64,000 nucleotides of DNA from Athripsodes cinereus (GCA_947579605.1 OX388319.1:15203447-15267446); one strand, 5' to 3'. Shown: positions 22,966 to 33,977, counted from the first letter of the stretch. Made by a program: numbers and translations. The notes: a model not told the origin generated them from the letters alone.

Positions 22966-23140
22966 TCATTCATTCAAACCATCACGGTATCTGTCATTAG
23001 TGGGGTAGTCAGTGACACGGAGACACAATAAAAATAAATTCTATTAAAATGGGTACCTACCTCATCGTAGAACGAAAGATGTTTAATGTCTTATTTATGA
23101 TGTTTCACTAACACGTGGTTTAACAGGCCACTCGAAAAAT
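22966..23140 (-). repeat. Rep-A copy (second of a pair)
   Basis: ACCATCACGGTATCTGTCAT begins a second tail immediately behind the first, so one copy inserted into or next to the A-rich part of the other. It continues through ATGGGTACCTACCTCATCG to ACAGGCCACTCGAAAA. Confidence 0.7.
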
Positions 23141-24034
23141 AGACTATTCGAATACCTCATTATTGTCAACTTAAAAATGTTAGTGTAAACGTTTATCGTA
23201 TAAAACAAAATATTGGACCAATTATAAATTCGAACATATTTCAATATCCAATGGACCCTGCGATGCGTCGATTTAAAATTCGAACATAATATGCCAATGG
23301 CCAATGGATGTGTATTATTAGACTAAATTAGTATTATACTGCTGCTAAATATATCCCGCGTCAACTTCACTCCGTTGCATGTCTAATGACGTTATAATAA
23401 ACCGTAGGATATTACGGTCATTTTCTCAGAAGAACGGAAACGAGTTATTAAGCATTAAGACGTTGTGCATAGTAATGAGTGTTTGTGTTATCATGATTCA
23501 TAGTTATTAAATAATTAGGATTTACCAAAGCGTATCCTAGAATTATTATGTGTGTTGCATCTAAATATATTCATATTTTTAGGTTTAAATAATCATTAAT
23601 ATTTATATTTTTTTTTGTTTATGCAAAGTTCAGTTCAGATTGTTTTGACTTCCTTCTAGAAACTGCATAAATAAATAAAAACACTAAACTTTTTTGCAGA
23701 AAACGTTATGACGTTAGTTAGACATATTTTTAAAATTCGAAACCAATTTAACGTGATCTGCTCAGTAAAAAAAGTAAGATTTTCTAAATTAACCAGAAAT
23801 ATGTTTAAAGAGACGATTTGCTTCATGTGGATGTTTTTAGCATTTTAATTTCAAGCAGACATTGAAAATCTTATTCTTTAGACCTTCTGCGTTCTTTAAA
23901 AAAAGAGAGAACATAAAATGGACCCGTTTACTCACAGTAATTTTATTCCGAATCCATAAAAAAAGGTACCATAACTAAAATAAACACCATCACAATGATG
24001 TAACTTTTTATGTCTTGAAAACAGAATAAGTTGG
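23141..24034. other. Intergenic, no gene seen
   Basis: Nothing recognised. Confidence 0.4.
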
Positions 24035-24105
24035 CTGTAGGATTTGATCCGAGATCTGCCTATTAAGGTCCAAACACTCCCTACAGATTATAAACCACCT
24101 TGTAT
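24035..24105 (-). mobile_element. Possible tRNA-like SINE head remnant
   Basis: The minus strand contains AAGGTGGTTTATAATCTG as a box-A-like block and TCGGATCAAATCCTACAG as a box-B-like block about 45 nt later. No SINE body was recognised. Weak. Confidence 0.3.
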
Positions 24106-24371
24106 TCCTCTATCTATTTCATAAGTTCTGACCTAATATAATATTGTATCCATTGTCAGTATGAAAAGATAAAGAGACCACCCACATTATGGACTAATAC
24201 ACGTACTAGATTACTATACTATGTGCATACTAGTGTTTCAACATTTTTTCCTTGTTTTATCTATGGTCAAAACGTTTTTAATAATGCATGATAATAATAT
24301 TAGGTTGCGCCCATTCAACAAAACACAATGCAGTCCTTGGAGAATGGTTTTTAAATCTTTTTTTTTTTATT
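24106..24371. other. Intergenic, no gene seen
   Basis: Nothing recognised. Confidence 0.4.
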
Positions 24372-24800
24372 CAAAAGATTTATTTATTTATTTATTTAAT
24401 TCACAACTTATATTTCGATACATTTATATTGATATTTTATTATAGTTAACAATAATGAAATACTGGTATGAGGGGAGGATGTTATTCTAAAACTCAAGCA
24501 CAAAATGTCTTCTCACAAAAATTGCTTCTTACATAATTGTCTCTGTTCGGCTTCTTAGTATATAGTTTTTCAAATATTTCTTAAATTGATCAATATTATT
24601 CAGTCGCTTTATATTATCTGGTAGTGAATTGAACAATCCAATAGCTGTATATAAAAAACTATTTCTCTCTCTGTTCGTTCTAGGATTATCAGGTCGGATA
24701 TCTCTTGCTGTCCTTGTATTTCTTGAGTGTACACTAGAATTCATCTGTACCTTAATATTGGTTTTGATAAAATTGTAATCCGCGAAATACACTATTGGCC
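24372..24800 (-). pseudogene. CR1/Jockey-type LINE RT C-terminus
   Basis: The minus frame ending at 24529 reads NTRTARDIRPDNPRTNRERN, then a FLYTAIGLFNSLPDNIKRL segment and QFKKYLKNYIL. It aligns with the C-terminus of the intact ORF at 11775-14597 (YTRTRNNLR, PRTDKER, FNDLP, FKRQLKK). The 3' UTR runs down to an (AAAT)n tail at 24376-24400. 5'-truncated, about 100 codons kept. Confidence 0.8.
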
Positions 24801-24909
24801 ATAATTTTGAACATTTTCGTCCCTTTCTCCCTTTCATATATATATTTTTATCATTACTGTACTTAATAATTAAATGTAAACATAATATTAGTGGCATTAT
24901 AAAACAAAT

Positions 24910-25172
24910 ACTATTTTATATATGGAAAAGACACAATTGGTTTTAGTTTTACTTAAAAGATTTTAGTGAGCAGTGGCTTGGTTTCGATTTATAAAGTCAT
25001 GATAAAACCGATTTGACTTATAAAGTCTGGTTTCGACTTTATATTTATAAGTCGAAACCAGGTCACTGCTCATTTAAATTTTTAAGTAAAACTAAAAACA
25101 GTTGTGTTTTTCTATATATAAGCATGGAGTTTTACAAAATTAACGTCTACTCGATAAATAAAGACTATTTTA
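24910..25172. mobile_element. Palindromic Penelope-like cassette P3 (diverged)
   Basis: Imperfect inverted arms cover about 24916-25000 and 25033-25120. ACTATTTTA occurs at 24910-24918, flush with the left arm, and at 25164-25172, about 43 nt beyond the right arm: the mirror image of P1, P2 and P4. The intervening tail, on the minus strand, ends GTAAAACTCCAT. The right arm keeps a stem-II-like GACTT/AAGTC hairpin, GAAACC, then AGGTC and ACTG, but no CTGATGA. The 9-bp repeat alone could be chance. Confidence 0.55.
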
Positions 25173-26069
25173 AATTGTTTATTGTGTAAAGCTGCTGTAT
25201 CTTTGTTTATATAAAAATGGTGTTTGAACAATTAATCCATCACGTTTCTTGTTTCTACGATTCTCAAAATAGTGAAACTAAACCACTTCTTAAATTCAAT
25301 AATCATGACTTAGATATTTTACAATATTCGTCGTGTTTAATAATGAATACACGATTTATCTTTTCTTAATAAATCGTTATAGAAAATCCGTCTCTCTGAT
25401 CTAGTTATTGATCCACTCTATTATATACGACAGGCAGGTACTTCAATAAGGAACTCAATAATTTATAAATTTCTTTGGTATGTTTTGAGTGACCTGGAGG
25501 GTCTGTTATTTATTGAATTATGATCCCTACCTCGAATTGGGGTCCCTGTATGATAAGAGGGATGAATTCCATTCTATAAAATATATTACTCGCCCATTAT
25601 TAATACAATGGAAGAATTTATATTATTTAATTTGATATATTATATATAAACGAGCCAGCTACTATAAAAAATCGTAAGTCACATTTACTCCATTCAGAAG
25701 GTTGTTAGTCTAATGATAAAATCTTGAAATTCTAAGTTAAAAGTGTCTGGTTCATTTTCTACGTTTGACTTCGCATATTTGTTATATTTCATTTTACTAT
25801 TTCTTGATTCTTGAAGATTTTCTAATTGTGGTTAAAGTTTCCTTTAAGGTTCCTGATCGGATTATGTAAAATAAATAGCTTCCATTCAGAACCATATAAA
25901 CCAACATAGTGGATCTTTTCCACAATATTTCAGTCAGTTCTTTGATCTGTCGTTGTAGAAACTGTGTACTTCTTCGGATAACCTAGGAAGACTTGTTGTA
26001 AGAACTTATTATTAATTTTTTCACCTACATTCATAAATGTAAATAAATACCTATTAAACTCTTTTGTTT
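25173..26069. other. Intergenic, no gene seen
   Basis: Nothing recognised. Confidence 0.4.
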
Positions 26070-26245
26070 TGCAATACACCGTTTCTATGACAATGATATA
26101 ATAACACTAGAAATGTCGTGGGTAAGTGACTCGATCAGCGCAAAGGCGCTTAGAATGTCGGAGGCTTGTTTTTGCTATGTGTTCCAGGGATGAGCGTTGA
26201 AAGCCGTCTGAGTCGAGCGACACACAGAAAGATGAAGCAATGATC
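26070..26245 (+). pseudogene. RTE-like LINE C-terminus (LINE-H copy 2)
   Basis: Nucleotide match to 20078-20225: GCAATACACCGTTTCTATGA, AATGTCGTGGG, GGAGGCTTGTTTTTGC and GATGAGCGTTGA. Indels and substitutions have closed the frame, and no clean (GAT)n tail remains. It is older than copy 1. Confidence 0.7.
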
Positions 26246-26684
26246 ATAATTACCTATATTACAATGTATCTCCTTAGTTCAGACACTTGTACACATACTC
26301 CAGTCGTAATCAACGCGCAATCGGTAATATTAACAGTATTTACACAAGTACTCGATTATTATATTACTTTTTTTATCGCAATTATTATGTACTGTTAATT
26401 TTAATTATTACAGAGCTATTAATAAAAATTACAAATTATCTACAATTTTAAAATATTTTATATTATAATTATAGATACTTATTTATTATTTTCCTTGAAG
26501 TTTGATTACGACATTTTTATCTAAATGTCAGTACAGTTATCTCTCGAGTGATTCATAGTGTTTATGTTAAATAAAATATATTTTATTATGAAGAATAATT
26601 ATTAATAAACGATATCCAATTCGCGACTATAATAATTTGTGGTTATTAGATCTATCTATAATTTCTCGACAAAAAATAGGTTTC
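26246..26684. other. Intergenic, no gene seen
   Basis: Very AT-rich; nothing recognised. Confidence 0.4.
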
Positions 26685-26885
26685 CCACTCTTTTTCAAGT
26701 TTTTGGATGTTTTGTAAAAAGCAGGTACTCACAAAAGTATAAAACATGAATAAGAGATTTATCATCTTCGATTCGGCGGTGATGAATTATGCCACCCATC
26801 TTGAATCTCTTTTATTTATTGGTATGAAGAGGACGACCTTAGACCGCTGGTTATTTTACTTGTGGAAGACGCCGTGATGGTATGG
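26685..26885 (+). repeat. Rep-A copy
   Basis: TTCCCACTCTTTTTCAAGTT, AAAAAGCAGGTACTC, CGATTCGGCGGTGATGAATT and the tail GACGCCGTGATGGTATGG. Its tail abuts the tail of the minus-strand LINE-J at 26886. Confidence 0.8.
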
Positions 26886-27215
26886 ATATAGTTACTCGCG
26901 GGGTAGGCAGAAAGGATCGAGCGCCACTTCCTTCTATCCTTGCATACATCTTTCGCTTCCGTCACTGTCATACAATTCCTCATGCATGCTCTCCTGTTCA
27001 TAGTGCTCAACACGTGACCGTCCTGTATGATTTGATTTAAATGATCTTGCCATTTAATCCTCGGACGTCCACGTCTCCGAGCACCATTCCTCTCAGCCAA
27101 ATATATATTCTTAGTCATTCTGTCCTCATTCATTCTTTCTACGTGCCCAAACCATCTTAACTTATTTACATTCATCCTTGTTATTACACCAACTTTCATT
27201 CCACCTTACTTTCGT
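26886..27215 (-). pseudogene. RTE-like LINE RT C-terminus (LINE-J)
   Basis: The minus frame contains NKLRWFGHVERMNEDRMTK, ARRRGRPRIKWQDHLNQI, GHVLSTMNRRACMRN and AKDVCKDRRKWRSIL. LRWFGHVxRM, RRGRPRxxW and DRxxWR are the C-terminal signature of RTE-type RTs. It is 5'-truncated (about 105 codons) and open to the stop. Its last nucleotides, CTGCCTACCCCGCG, are cut short of the full tail seen at 50575-50690. Confidence 0.82.
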
Positions 27216-27379
27216 ATAGTTATATATATATGGATATAGTTAAATAAAGATATTATTTTTTATTGGCACAGGAGGACTACGTGTATGTTTTATTATACGC
27301 AATAATTATTTTTTACTGTAGGTACATTCATTATAAACAATTTAATAGAAAAGTACATTTAAAATAAATTTAATGCAGA
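27216..27379. other. Possible Rep-A scrap
   Basis: TTTTTATTGGCACAGGAGG followed by ACTACGTGTATGTTT at 27258-27295 resembles the Rep-A middle; short and weak. Confidence 0.35.
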
Positions 27380-27415
27380 CAATAAACAGAGGGCGAGTTT
27401 ATCGCAAAATTGGTG
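27380..27415 (-). mobile_element. LINE-B 3' end scrap
   Basis: ACAATAAACAGAGGGCGAG followed by TTTATCGC matches the conserved hairpin region of LINE-B; too short to resolve further. Confidence 0.5.
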
Positions 27416-29321
27416 AAATTTTTGTTTTTTTTTTTATGAATCCAATATCGCTGTGCCTATAACTGTCAACCTAATGTTTGTTTCATTATATAGGCTAATA
27501 CCAAACAATGTTTGCAAACGTTACTGGTTCTCAAGCTGCAATTGATTTACTGTATATTATTAATTATGTTAATAACTGTCTGTTTTTGAAATAAAATAAA
27601 TAAAATAAAAAGTTTTATATTTAATTTGCTGGGTAACACATTTACATAGTATAGTATAGAATAGGATCTATAATATTTGTATTTTTATATTTCACCGCTC
27701 ATACCGGTATAATTACAGTTGATCAAGTTAAAAATTATATTCGAATCACTTATATTCACATAAAACAAATTTAATAGCAATTTTATTAAGATATTTTGAC
27801 GATATATTATAAACAAAATCGATTTAACTCAACTAGGCATTAAATATATTGGTATACAATATGTAATAACATTTTAAATTTGTTTTTATTTTATTTGGAA
27901 CGCTTTGGGAGGTCCGATAAGGCTGTTGATGAGTCGTATAGTTTAATTCACTTCCTCGTTGTAAGGTTAAAAGCGGGATGTTAACTTATTTTAATCAGTG
28001 GCGCAATTATCACACATGTTCCAAGACAAAGCTTTAATTTATAAAAGATATTCTTTATTATTTTTTAATAGTTTTCTAGAGTTTTAGTCATAGCTTTCTA
28101 AATGTTTATATGCAGTTACAAATTTCAGACGTCAAGATCAAAACATAATCTCTTTATCTCCTTTCTTTATATATTCAACAAATTAAAATACTGTATTTTA
28201 ACAAAAGAAGCAAAAAATATATTTAATTCTCATACGAACCTAATGAAATATTGCCATACAAACTCTAATACGAGTATCTCAGTCAATAAGACATTTATTA
28301 TTATATATTTTTAGACCAAAACCTGCCCTAAGGATGAGACTATGTATAGAGAGTATTATTTTACCTTTATCTTGTCTAATTGCAGCGTTCAATGAAACCT
28401 ACTTTGAAACAAATTAAAAAACGGATTGAAATAATATGTGGTGATTGTATCATTTATTTAGTTTATAATTTTACTTTTTATCCATCATAATTGCAATTTT
28501 TAAGTAATAAATACTCACGTGTCACTGACTTGTTTTGTTAAACTAAAAAGCAACGCAATAAAATTTGTCTGATTTATCAAAGATATATAGATCACTATTC
28601 AGCTATGTCCAGGTTAATATAAAAATTATCTTTAAATTTATCAAATATTCTAACTTTTATCGAGAAAAGTTGTCGGTCCCACATAAACGCTTTATTATCT
28701 CTCGAGCATTATGATTATTTTTGTGTCGGACCTACAGATAATAATTTCCTTCGTTGAACACCTTGGTTCTTAATTTGTTTTTAAAGTTCTGATGGTGATA
28801 AAAGAAGCGTCATAGACGAATGATATTACAAAGTAATATTGTTGATGTTAATCTAATAGTCATCATAATGATGTAGGCTCAAGATGAAAGGTGTTGAACC
28901 TAGGCATATATAACCAGAGTACACGTTCGGAAACAACTATTAAAGAACCGATCGAAATTTTGATTTCGACCTTAAAATATGTAGTTAAAACTAGTTTCGG
29001 TACTTCAACATACTTCAGAATCGGAATTCCAACTAAAAATTACATTCAATTAGCTGCTTAAATCGAAGTTTTGGTTTATATGGATTTGAAATTTATTAAT
29101 CTTTTTTTCTATATGCTGAATAATGGATAATACAGTAATACAATTTGCATATTAAATCATCCATAATAGAACCTTATATTTAAATGTTTTAACAACACAA
29201 GAGAGGAAGGGAAGGAAGGTAGGAGGGATTATAGTTAAGATCAGTGGGAACACAGTGTTATACATTTGGATATTTCGAATACGTATGGATTTTTTACACT
29301 TGCGTAAATAAAGACTTTTAA
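27416..29321. other. AT-rich intergenic, one repeat scrap
   Basis: 28330-28384 (TATTATTTTACCTTTATC followed by TTGTCTAATTG) matches 48766-48822 over about 50 bp. No gene seen. Confidence 0.4.
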
Positions 29322-29580
29322 AACCGATTAAGATGGTACGGGCACATCTTGAGACTACCACAGGATAATATGATTAAAAAGACGATGGACGTGGAAGTAG
29401 GACCCAGAAGACCAGGCAGACCAGTGACCACCTGGATGTCCACAATTGCCAGGGATATGAAGGAGGCAAAGTTGCGCGCGGAGGATGCAGGGGACCGCAA
29501 AACTTGGAAGATGAGGACTAGGAGAGCCGACCCCAAGTAAATGGGATAAAGGCAAGGGCGAAGAAGAAGAGCGTAAATAA
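29322..29580 (+). pseudogene. RTE-like LINE C-terminus (LINE-I)
   Basis: The frame 29325-29540 reads RLRWYGHILRLPQDN, PGRPVTTWMSTIARDMKEAK, then AEDAGDRKTWKMRTRRADPK and a stop. This matches the RWYGHxLRM, GRPxxTW, DRxxWR, RRADPK ending of a subset of RTE-type RTs. A GAAGAAGAAG-rich end follows the stop. The frame is closed upstream by a stop at 29319, giving a 5'-truncated insertion. Confidence 0.8.
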
Positions 29581-30132
29581 AGAGTTTTAGAATAATTATC
29601 AATTGCTCAGTTTCATAAATGAAATTTTGAAGAAGAAATTTTAGATGAATTTTTCCTGTTTTGTAACAAATTGTCATTTGTCGTTCTTAGTACTGTTGCA
29701 AACTTTAGGTTACGCATTTTCAAGAGTTTTAATACAATTAAAAACAAATAAAGTTTTTTTCTGTCGGTTTCGGTCAACATAAATGAAACGAAATTCGGGT
29801 TCAATTAATAATTCAATTTCGGTCGGGTAGTACTGCACCTAAAATCTTGATTATAGATACGTGAGTAATGTAATTTCTAAGAATGGAAGTGCTATTGTCC
29901 CTTTCCTGCGTAGTGTTTTTATAATGTCAGAAAGAGATGCAACACGGGAGTGTAACTGTAAAAAATAGGTTGGTGTTTCCCAATCTTATTCATAAATCTC
30001 TAGTTAAGTGTGTGGGTGGAACAACTTTAAAATGTGTCTCCCAAACTTTTATTATTATATGTATATATAACTAATTCCAAGTGAACATTATTCACCAAAA
30101 CAGTGTTAATTCTAAATTTACAAATTTTTTAT
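29581..30132. other. Intergenic, no gene seen
   Basis: Minus frames here are antisense or chance; no domain seen. Confidence 0.4.
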
Positions 30133-30225
30133 AATGAATATTTAATGGACACTGCTTGCCACTCCTACACAAGTGTTGGTGCACTTTCTGGAGGGGTAAA
30201 AAACGTATTTTTGTTTTCCAGTGAA
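30133..30225 (-). repeat. Dispersed repeat pair, copy 2
   Basis: Reverse complement matches 8908-8992: ACCCCTCCAGAAAGTGCACC, ACTTGTGTAGGAGTGGC and AAGCAGTGTC. The 7-bp stem of copy 1 has two changes here. Confidence 0.6.
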
Positions 30226-30273
30226 TGTAAAAAAATATGTATAGTAGGTATGTAAGAAACAAAAAATGTTAAT

Positions 30274-30556
30274 GTATTTTGATTAATAAATCAAATGTTT
30301 TTGTGTTAACACTTTGGAAATTCATTATAATTAAAATGATTTTCAAACACTGTATAATTTCTTTAAATTTATTTCTTTCTCCAAATTAAATTTATTCACC
30401 TCAAACGTTTTCGACAAGGATTCTACTTGGCATCCTCCATCCAGTCCTCCTGATGATGCCAAGTAGAAGCCTTGGCGAAAACGTTTGAGGTGAAAAAATT
30501 TAATTTGGAAATTATACAGTGTTTGAAAATCATTTTAAGTATTTTGATTAATAAAT
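30274..30556. mobile_element. Palindromic Penelope-like cassette P4
   Basis: The exact 18-bp direct repeat GTATTTTGATTAATAAAT lies at 30274-30291 and 30539-30556. A 39-nt tail containing GGAAATTCAT follows the left copy. The left arm (30331-30434, with a 19-nt insertion at 30362-30380) pairs with the right arm (30455-30538) around a 20-nt centre. The right arm carries a hammerhead; the left arm keeps stem II, GAAA and stem III but has lost CTGATGA. No coding region. Confidence 0.75.
30446..30490 (+). ncRNA. Hammerhead ribozyme motif in P4
   Basis: Stem I strand CCTC (30446-30449), CTGATGA (30450-30456), and stem II GCCAAG/CTTGGC (30458-30463 with 30471-30476, 6 bp, no mismatch). Then GAAA (30477-30480), whose last A begins the self-complementary AACGTT, a U at the predicted cleavage position (30486), and GAGG (30487-30490) closing stem I. 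It has the same geometry as the P2 motif with entirely different stem sequences, which argues for selection on structure. Confidence 0.82.
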
Positions 30557-30702
30557 TAATAAAAAAAATATTCATTTATACATTTTTTACTGTACATTGA
30601 TCACAATACGTACATTTTTATAGAAAAATGCATTCAAATGAGATATAATCAATATACAGAGGGCGAGTTTATCGCAAAGGCGCGATCTCTTCCAACTTAC
30701 CC
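30557..30702 (-). mobile_element. LINE-B 3' end
   Basis: TTTACTGTACATTGATCACA, CAATATACAGAGGGCGAG, TTTATCGC-aaag-GCGCGAT and CTTCCAACT read 3'-to-5' on plus. The hairpin GATCGC/GCGAT near the 3' end is intact. It starts just after P4's right direct repeat. Confidence 0.8.
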
Positions 30703-30751
30703 ATTATTATTATTTTGTAAATAGGTAGGTAGGTATACCTTTATTCTTCAG

Positions 30752-30885
30752 CAGTTCTCACAAGCAGGCTAGCCAGTGCACTATCTCCATTTAATAAACA
30801 TGAAATTCGTCCTCTCCGTGTCAATTCAAATTTAGACATTCAGTTGAATAACTGCCTTTTACAGAACACTCGTAAATCTGAATGA
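30752..30885 (-). repeat. Rep-A copy
   Basis: TCACAAGCAGGCTAGCCAG, CGTCCTCTCCGTGTCAATTC and CTGCCTTTTACAGAACACTC. The extreme tail is damaged. Confidence 0.65.
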
Positions 30886-32974
30886 ATATTTTCTCAGACA
30901 TAAACTAATCCACACGAAAATACGTAGTTGTAACTCTTTCTATAACTAGCCAGGAATCGAAGCCTCATTGCTGAATTGAAGAAGTTGAATATTTTTTGAG
31001 AGATGAATTTATGAAAAGCTTTAGTTAACTTTTTACAAGACGCTGAATTACTAAGAATAAAACTTGATAAAAATGTTGTGAATCTCGGGATTAAACGTAT
31101 TATTACTATAGGATATTGTAATCGTGTAAATAGGTCACGAATCATAGACCATAATGAGATAAAAATAAATACGTATAATATGTCCTACAATATATAAATA
31201 AATAAAAATAGGACATACGTACATTGTATGTAGGTACGCAGGAAAAGTAATACGTCATCGTTATTTTTTTTACTATATAGTCTTTGATAAAAATACAATA
31301 TTATTTCATTGTAATTTAGCGTATATAAGAGGACGACTATAGATTAAATGAAAGTACATTAATGTTCATACGTACTTTAATCTCTCTCCGAAAGCACAGG
31401 ACAGAAAAAAACCATCTACATTTAGCGTCTTTACGCCAATATAGTCACCTCTTCCCTAGGTTTTCCTAATACTTGATATCACTGTTGCCAGAGGAACGAT
31501 ATAGGCCTTTGGAAACCTTGTAAATGAATGATTCAAATAATAGCGTTCTTATTAGTCAACTATCATTGGATATGCCCACAACGTGACTTAGCCAAGATTA
31601 TCGTATTTTGTCTATTACAGAAGCTTCAGATCTTTGCTGATTGTGGTGGCGCACAGATCATTTGCAACATTTTCTAGCCAACATCCTCCTTTGAAACCTT
31701 TTTTCGAAGTTTTAAATTTGCTCCACAAGTATCAAATTTCGAACATTTTAACAAATATCTTTCCTGTACAGCAGAGTTTACAGATATTCATATTTAGACA
31801 ATATTTTTAGTTTAGAGAATAAGTTATTCATTATTTTTTTCATTATGTACTTAAAAGAATTTCATGCGTTTAATAAAGCGATATATTTAAGAATATAAGT
31901 TCCCCCTTATACAAGCAATCAACTCAATCAATACAATGCATAACTACGTATAAACAACAACATACATTTTATTATGTTGTGCATAGTTATTACAAACTTG
32001 ATGATTTTAATTACGTTATGTATTGAGATCTATGTACATGTTATATTCTGATGTTTGATGTAATGTACTGATGTAACTTTATTAGTTATGATGATTCTTC
32101 ATTTATTTCTATTGTTTGATTGTTATTAATAATGATTTTAATATTTTCTAGTTTCAAACCCGGCTTTATTAAAGAAATAAACAGCAAATAGCAAAGAAAC
32201 ATTTGTGGAAAACACCTACACACTGTAGATAATATCTTTAGGGCTGGTTTTTGGATAAACTTTGTTAAAATGCATTAATAAAAACATTAATATTTGTATA
32301 AATGCCAACAGAAGAAAAATGTATGTGTGAACATTTTTAATATATCTCAATCTCTTATAGAAAATAGCACACGTGTAATAAAAAAAATGAACGAATTAAT
32401 GAAAGCACATGAGTGAGGAAAATGATTTTATCCAAAAACACGCTCGAAGTTTCCTTTTAGTTAGTTTCCCGGTAGAGACGGCTATAGAGGATATGGAAAT
32501 AAAGAAATATACATAATTACAAATAAACTGAAATATTAATTTGGTGATTACAATAATCATACATCTGTACTGGCATGTCTTATTAAACTTTATCTAATGA
32601 ATGCACTTATATTGAGTAATGCACTTGTTTAAAGTAAGTTTTATAAAAGTTGTTTGTTTGCATTTTATTAATGGTATTAATTAATTATCACGCATGTTTA
32701 CTGCTAATAAAATTGGAAACTAAGCGAATGTTTGCTTGGTAACTAATTATTGAACTCTTCGCTCGATTTTTTTGTTTTAATGCTTGGTCTTTTCCATAAA
32801 TACAGGGTAGATACAACCCTCTTCATTCAAACCGATTTCAACACATCCACGACAGGAATATTGTATTGTGATTGATGGGCATTTTGCCTTTCAGAAACAG
32901 AAAGCTTGAGGACGGAATAACAGTATCATTTTCAGCCAAACATTGGTTCATCTAAATCACGCAATTCCATTTAT
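30886..32974. other. Intergenic, one repeat scrap
   Basis: 31393-31478 matches 17158-17245 (AGCACAGGACAG, TAGCGTCTTTACGCCA, TTTTCCTAATACTTG). No gene seen. Confidence 0.45.
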
Positions 32975-33277
32975 CCTTCTATCTATACGTTCTCCGTATC
33001 TCCAATAAGTGAGGTTACCAGTAGATTTACTGTCAAACTGTTATTGTTGTTTTTTATTATTTAACATTTCTCTGCAGTGTAAAAATATGAATAAATAAAT
33101 AATAAACATGCAGGTCGTATTTCCTTTGCCACTTAAAAATAAGACATTCAGAATAGATGGTAAACAAGGACACTATAATTCATCGATGATGCTATGTTTG
33201 AATCGTGATATTTTACAGGGTACTCAAAAACTTACAAAAAGAGTGACCTACTGTTCTTTGCCGAAACATCATGGAGA
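32975..33277 (-). repeat. Rep-A, with a ~65-bp insertion
   Basis: Tail side CCTTCTATCTATACGTTCTC and AGTGAGGTTACCAGTAGATT. An AT-rich insert covers about 33040-33105. The copy continues AATAAACATGCAGGTCGTAT, AAGACATTCAGAATAGATGG, TTTTACAGGGTACTC and CTGTTCTTTGCCG. Confidence 0.75.
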
Positions 33278-33657
33278 TAAAAATCCTTTTTGATATTATT
33301 TTCCACACTTAATTACTCCACAATATTATACATTATGTATTATTGTCAATCATAATGAGTGACGTTCAATAAAACAACATATATAGTGACATCCGGTGTT
33401 CATTTGTCATTTTATTGTTATTTGTCATTTGTTTATTACTGTTACATATCTTCGCATTGTACATATGTATATACATATAAGTATAGTAGAGTGATAAATA
33501 TGTATAGTATTAATGTCATTATTTTTTTTCTCATCGATCATAAAATTATTGCTGTTTATTTCATATGGAATATATAATCAATGTGGGGTCAACTGTTTAT
33601 TGCTTGGGAATATCAATGAATTCATTCGATCCATTGAGACTGAGTTTTCACCAAATT
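33278..33657. other. Intergenic, no gene seen
   Basis: Nothing recognised. Confidence 0.4.
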
Positions 33658-33755
33658 TTATTTATTTATTCTTTACTGAGCATTAATTACAAACAATTAC
33701 GTAGAAGGTAAACATTCAAGTTAGATACAATCAATATATAGAGGGCGAGAATATG
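33658..33755 (-). mobile_element. LINE-B 3' end
   Basis: (TTTAT)n tail, CTTTACTGAGCATTAATTAC, CAATATATAGAGGGCGAG. The hairpin half is lost. Confidence 0.7.
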
Positions 33756-33977
33756 TAATAATCAAATTTTGTACATTTCTTGTCAATTTCACTAATTTGA
33801 AATCACTACCACCCATGCTATCATCGCATTTCACACTAATGCCTTGTCGAGCGTATTTACCGCATAAATATACAAATTGTCCTCTTCGTTACATATAATA
33901 TAATATATATGAAAAACATGTAATTTCATCGTTGCTGAAATAAATAAATCTACGAGGTAAAACTTCCAACCATTTCT

